Below, piece by piece: positions 13,751 through 16,151 of a stretch of 16,151 nucleotides of DNA (the stretch's first letter is position 1; each line of letters begins with the position of its first letter). The notes beneath the pieces are model-generated. The model saw nothing but the letters and a program-made list of their open reading frames with translations. It did no database searches and was not told where the DNA came from. Both the position numbers and the translations under genes were made by a program. Source of the stretch: Hungateiclostridiaceae bacterium UBA3934 (lineage in GTDB: Bacteria; Bacillota; Clostridia; Acetivibrionales; DTU013); assembly GCA_002385815.1 (NCBI GenBank), contig DGEE01000001.1, positions 3,982-20,132 of the forward strand, in the 5' to 3' direction.

Positions 13751-16141
13751 TTGGACGGCACTGTTTTTAAAAAGAGCAGAATGACTATAGCTGTTTTTAT
13801 GATTATTTGCCTGATCCTGATGTTTATGACTTCCTGTGGTCAGGAGACAGCGGATAAGGGGGATGAGACCGATCCCGGCAGGGTTTCGGCGGGTACTGAC
13901 GAAGGATCCGGCACTGAGGATACAGATCCGGATCAGTTCGGTGACGGGAAAGATGAACAGACGCCCGCAGACGACAAAAGCGGTGATGCGGCAGATCCCG
14001 GGGGCAGCCAGAAGGAGCAGGACGGTGATGCGGCGGGCCAGGCTCAAACGCCGGAAGGCCAGGCAGAGGTATTTGTGCCTGTCAGCTTTGAAACCAAAAC
14101 TGCGCAGGGTTTTTCGGCCAGAGGCGGATCTGAGATCCTTTCTGTTACAGACGAAGCAAATGTGACAGAGGGTGGGAAGTATTCGCTGAAGGTGACAAAC
14201 AGATCTGAATCGTGGCATGGGCCTTCACTCAGGATCGACAAATATGTGGAGGAGGGTGCCGAATACAGGATCTCGGTGCATGTAAAGCTAATAGAGCCTT
14301 TGAGTGCGCAGATCATGCTTTCCACGCAGACAGGCAGCGGCAGCGGTGCCAATTACGCCAATATTGTACAGCATAACCTTGGTACTGAAGACGGCTGGGT
14401 CAGGCTTGAGGGCTTATACCGCTACAATACCAAAAGCGATTACATAACGATATATATCGAAAGTTCAGATCCGAAGGCTTCATTCTATATAGACGATATT
14501 TCGGTAGAGCGTACAGGAAAGGCCGTGAAGGGAATACAGACGGATCTCACACCCATAAAAGATGTATATAAAAATGATTTCCTGATAGGAAATGCCATAT
14601 CTCTCGAGGATACTTACGGTGTCAGGCTGGAGCTTTTGAAAATGCACCACAATACAGTCACTTTCGGAAATGCGATGAAGCCGGATGCGCTGCAGCGCTC
14701 CAAGGGCAGATTCACGTTCAGCACTGCTGACAGGATGGTCGACAACGTATTGAAAGCAGGTCTTAAGATACATGGACATACACTGGTCTGGCACCAGCAG
14801 TCGCCTCAGTGGATGAATCAGTCGGCCAGGGATGTGTATTTGAGCCGCGATGAGGCTCTCGAAAACCTGAGGACCCATATAAAGACTGTTATGGAGCACT
14901 TCGGAGACAAGGTCATCTCCTGGGATGTCGTGAATGAAGCCATGAACGACAATCCATCAAAGCCGGAGGACTGGAGGGGAGCACTGCGCAAATCCCCGTG
15001 GTACAACGCCATAGGAGATGACTATGTGGAGCAGGCCTTCCTCGCAGCGAGAGAAGTGCTGGATGCCCATCCCGAATGGGATATAAAGCTGTATTACAAC
15101 GATTACAATCTTGACAACCAGAACAAATCCAGGGCGGTTTACAGCATGGTCAGTGAGCTGAATGAGAAATACCAGAGGAGTAATCCGGGCAAGCTGCTCA
15201 TTGATGGCATCGGTATGCAGGGCCACTATTCATTGAACACGAATCCGATCAATGTGAAAAAGTCTCTTGAGAGATTTATTTCACTGGGCGTTGAAGTAAG
15301 CATAACAGAGTTGGATGTAATGGCGGGTACAAACCATGAAATGACTGAAAAGCAGGCGGTCCAGCAAGGTTATCTGTATGCAGAGCTTTTCAGTATTTTC
15401 AGGGAGTATTCCGACAACATCGCACGTGTGACATTCTGGGGTATGGATGACGGCACCAGCTGGAGATCATCCATGAATCCGACACTCTTTGACAGGGATC
15501 TGCAGGCAAAGCTGGCCTATTATGGGGTCATAGATCCGGAGAAATTCATGCAGGAAAACAAACCCGAGTACCTTGATTCCAGGCAGTCACTTGCCAGATA
15601 TGGAACTCCTGTCATAGATGGGGAGACAGATGCCATATGGAGCAAATCACCTGCATTGAAGACAGATCGTTATCAAATGGCCTGGCAGGGTGCCAGCGGA
15701 ACGGCGAGAGTGCTGTGGGATGAACAGAACCTGTATGTATTGGTATATGTCAATGACCCGCAGCTTGACAAAGCCAATGCCAATCCGTGGGAACAGGACT
15801 CGGTGGAGGTATTCGTGGATGAGAACAATGCCAAAACAACATACTACCAGGAAGATGACGGACAGTACAGGGTAAACTTTGAAAACATGGCGACATTCAA
15901 CCCTGAAGATATCGCCGCGGGATTCGAATCCGCCGTCAGGGTCTCCGGGTCTCATTACATCGTCGAAATGAAGATACCATTCAGGATCATTACTCCGAAG
16001 GCCGACATGCAGATAGGTTTTGACGTACAGATCAATGATGCAAAGGGCGGTGTCCGTCAAAGCGTTGCAAACTGGAATGATGCTTCCGGCAATGGATATC
16101 AGGATACATCTGTGTTCGGCACTCTGACACTGAAAAAATAG
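13751..16141 (+). CDS. Lipoprotein xylanase, CBM22-GH10-CBM9
   Basis: Cell-surface endo-1,4-beta-xylanase of 796 residues from TTG 13751. The signal peptide has KKSR (7-10), a hydrophobic core (11-25) and MTSC with lipidated C29. A linker rich in Asp, Gly, Gln and Thr (30-106) follows. A CBM22-like module (about 107-253) should bind xylan. The GH10 barrel (about 271-600) carries GHTLVWHQQSPQWM, the acid/base E396 in WDVVNEAM, YYNDYN, and the nucleophile E520 in ITELDV, so it looks active. A CBM9-like module (about 615-796) begins at YGTPVIDG and has the usual YVLVYVNDP and DSVEVFVDE strands. This module order is known from large xylanases that are often held by S-layer repeats; here a lipid anchor does the job. 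It is divergent from the GH5-GH3 operon. The stop TAG is ten bases from the window's end. Confidence 0.92.
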   Translation: MDGTVFKKSRMTIAVFMIICLILMFMTSCGQETADKGDETDPGRVSAGTDEGSGTEDTDPDQFGDGKDEQTPADDKSGDAADPGGSQKEQDGDAAGQAQTPEGQAEVFVPVSFETKTAQGFSARGGSEILSVTDEANVTEGGKYSLKVTNRSESWHGPSLRIDKYVEEGAEYRISVHVKLIEPLSAQIMLSTQTGSGSGANYANIVQHNLGTEDGWVRLEGLYRYNTKSDYITIYIESSDPKASFYIDDISVERTGKAVKGIQTDLTPIKDVYKNDFLIGNAISLEDTYGVRLELLKMHHNTVTFGNAMKPDALQRSKGRFTFSTADRMVDNVLKAGLKIHGHTLVWHQQSPQWMNQSARDVYLSRDEALENLRTHIKTVMEHFGDKVISWDVVNEAMNDNPSKPEDWRGALRKSPWYNAIGDDYVEQAFLAAREVLDAHPEWDIKLYYNDYNLDNQNKSRAVYSMVSELNEKYQRSNPGKLLIDGIGMQGHYSLNTNPINVKKSLERFISLGVEVSITELDVMAGTNHEMTEKQAVQQGYLYAELFSIFREYSDNIARVTFWGMDDGTSWRSSMNPTLFDRDLQAKLAYYGVIDPEKFMQENKPEYLDSRQSLARYGTPVIDGETDAIWSKSPALKTDRYQMAWQGASGTARVLWDEQNLYVLVYVNDPQLDKANANPWEQDSVEVFVDENNAKTTYYQEDDGQYRVNFENMATFNPEDIAAGFESAVRVSGSHYIVEMKIPFRIITPKADMQIGFDVQINDAKGGVRQSVANWNDASGNGYQDTSVFGTLTLKK

Positions 16142-16151
16142 GTCATACAGC

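Noticed and set aside
1..16151. Mobile element, phage, CRISPR array or tRNA/rRNA genes
   Set aside because: I found no transposase or integrase motif, terminal inverted repeats, spaced direct repeats or tRNA-like cloverleaf in the gaps between genes.

Overview
The window reads as chromosome of an anaerobic, fibre-degrading member of the Clostridia (Firmicutes). Evidence: strong AGGAGG ribosome sites, TTGACA/TATAAT-type promoters, a PerR-rubredoxin-rubrerythrin oxygen-defence operon typical of strict anaerobes, an ATP-type phosphofructokinase, a PfoR/EIIC-type membrane protein, and a set of plant-polysaccharide hydrolases (GH10, GH5, GH3). Base composition looks mid-range and even. I see no insertion sequence, phage gene, CRISPR array, tRNA or rRNA. 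The species cannot be named from the sequence.

Layout. (1) Positions 1-1976, + strand: the last codons of an unidentified gene, then a Gfo/Idh/MocA-type dehydrogenase and a xylose-isomerase-like TIM barrel, a pair typical of sugar or polyol oxidation and isomerisation. (2) 2036-3580: family I inorganic pyrophosphatase (- strand), divergent from an IseA-like cell-wall lipoprotein (+ strand), with a well-formed promoter for each. (3) 3690-5996: the most distinctive part. A promoter with a PerR-type box drives perR, a protein with rubredoxin domains at both ends, and a reading frame joining an 8-cysteine ferredoxin-like module in frame to a complete rubrerythrin. A strong terminator closes the operon. 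(4) 6202-8821: a MATE exporter and a PfoR/EIIC-type membrane protein, each with its own leader. (5) 8989-9960, - strand: pfkA, sharing a bidirectional terminator with the gene before it. (6) 10144-13375, - strand: a GH5-GH3 operon of hydrolases without signal peptides. (7) 13751-16141, + strand, divergent from (6): a large lipoprotein xylanase with CBM22-GH10-CBM9 order.

How the parts fit. The xylanase would cut hemicellulose at the cell surface, while the GH5 and GH3 enzymes would finish imported oligosaccharides inside the cell and pfkA would carry hexose phosphate into glycolysis. No oligosaccharide importer lies in the window, so that link is inferred. The peroxide operon would pass electrons through rubredoxin-type centres to rubrerythrin to reduce H2O2, and PerR would sense peroxide at its own promoter.

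The best lead is 4883-5935. The rubrerythrin part keeps its own ribosome site and start codon inside the longer frame, and an A6 run (an A_AAA_AAG heptamer) lies just upstream. This could be a true fusion with a second internal product, a frameshift-regulated pair, or two genes joined by a one-base indel. A second lead is a perfect 7-2-7 palindrome at the predicted xylanase transcription start.
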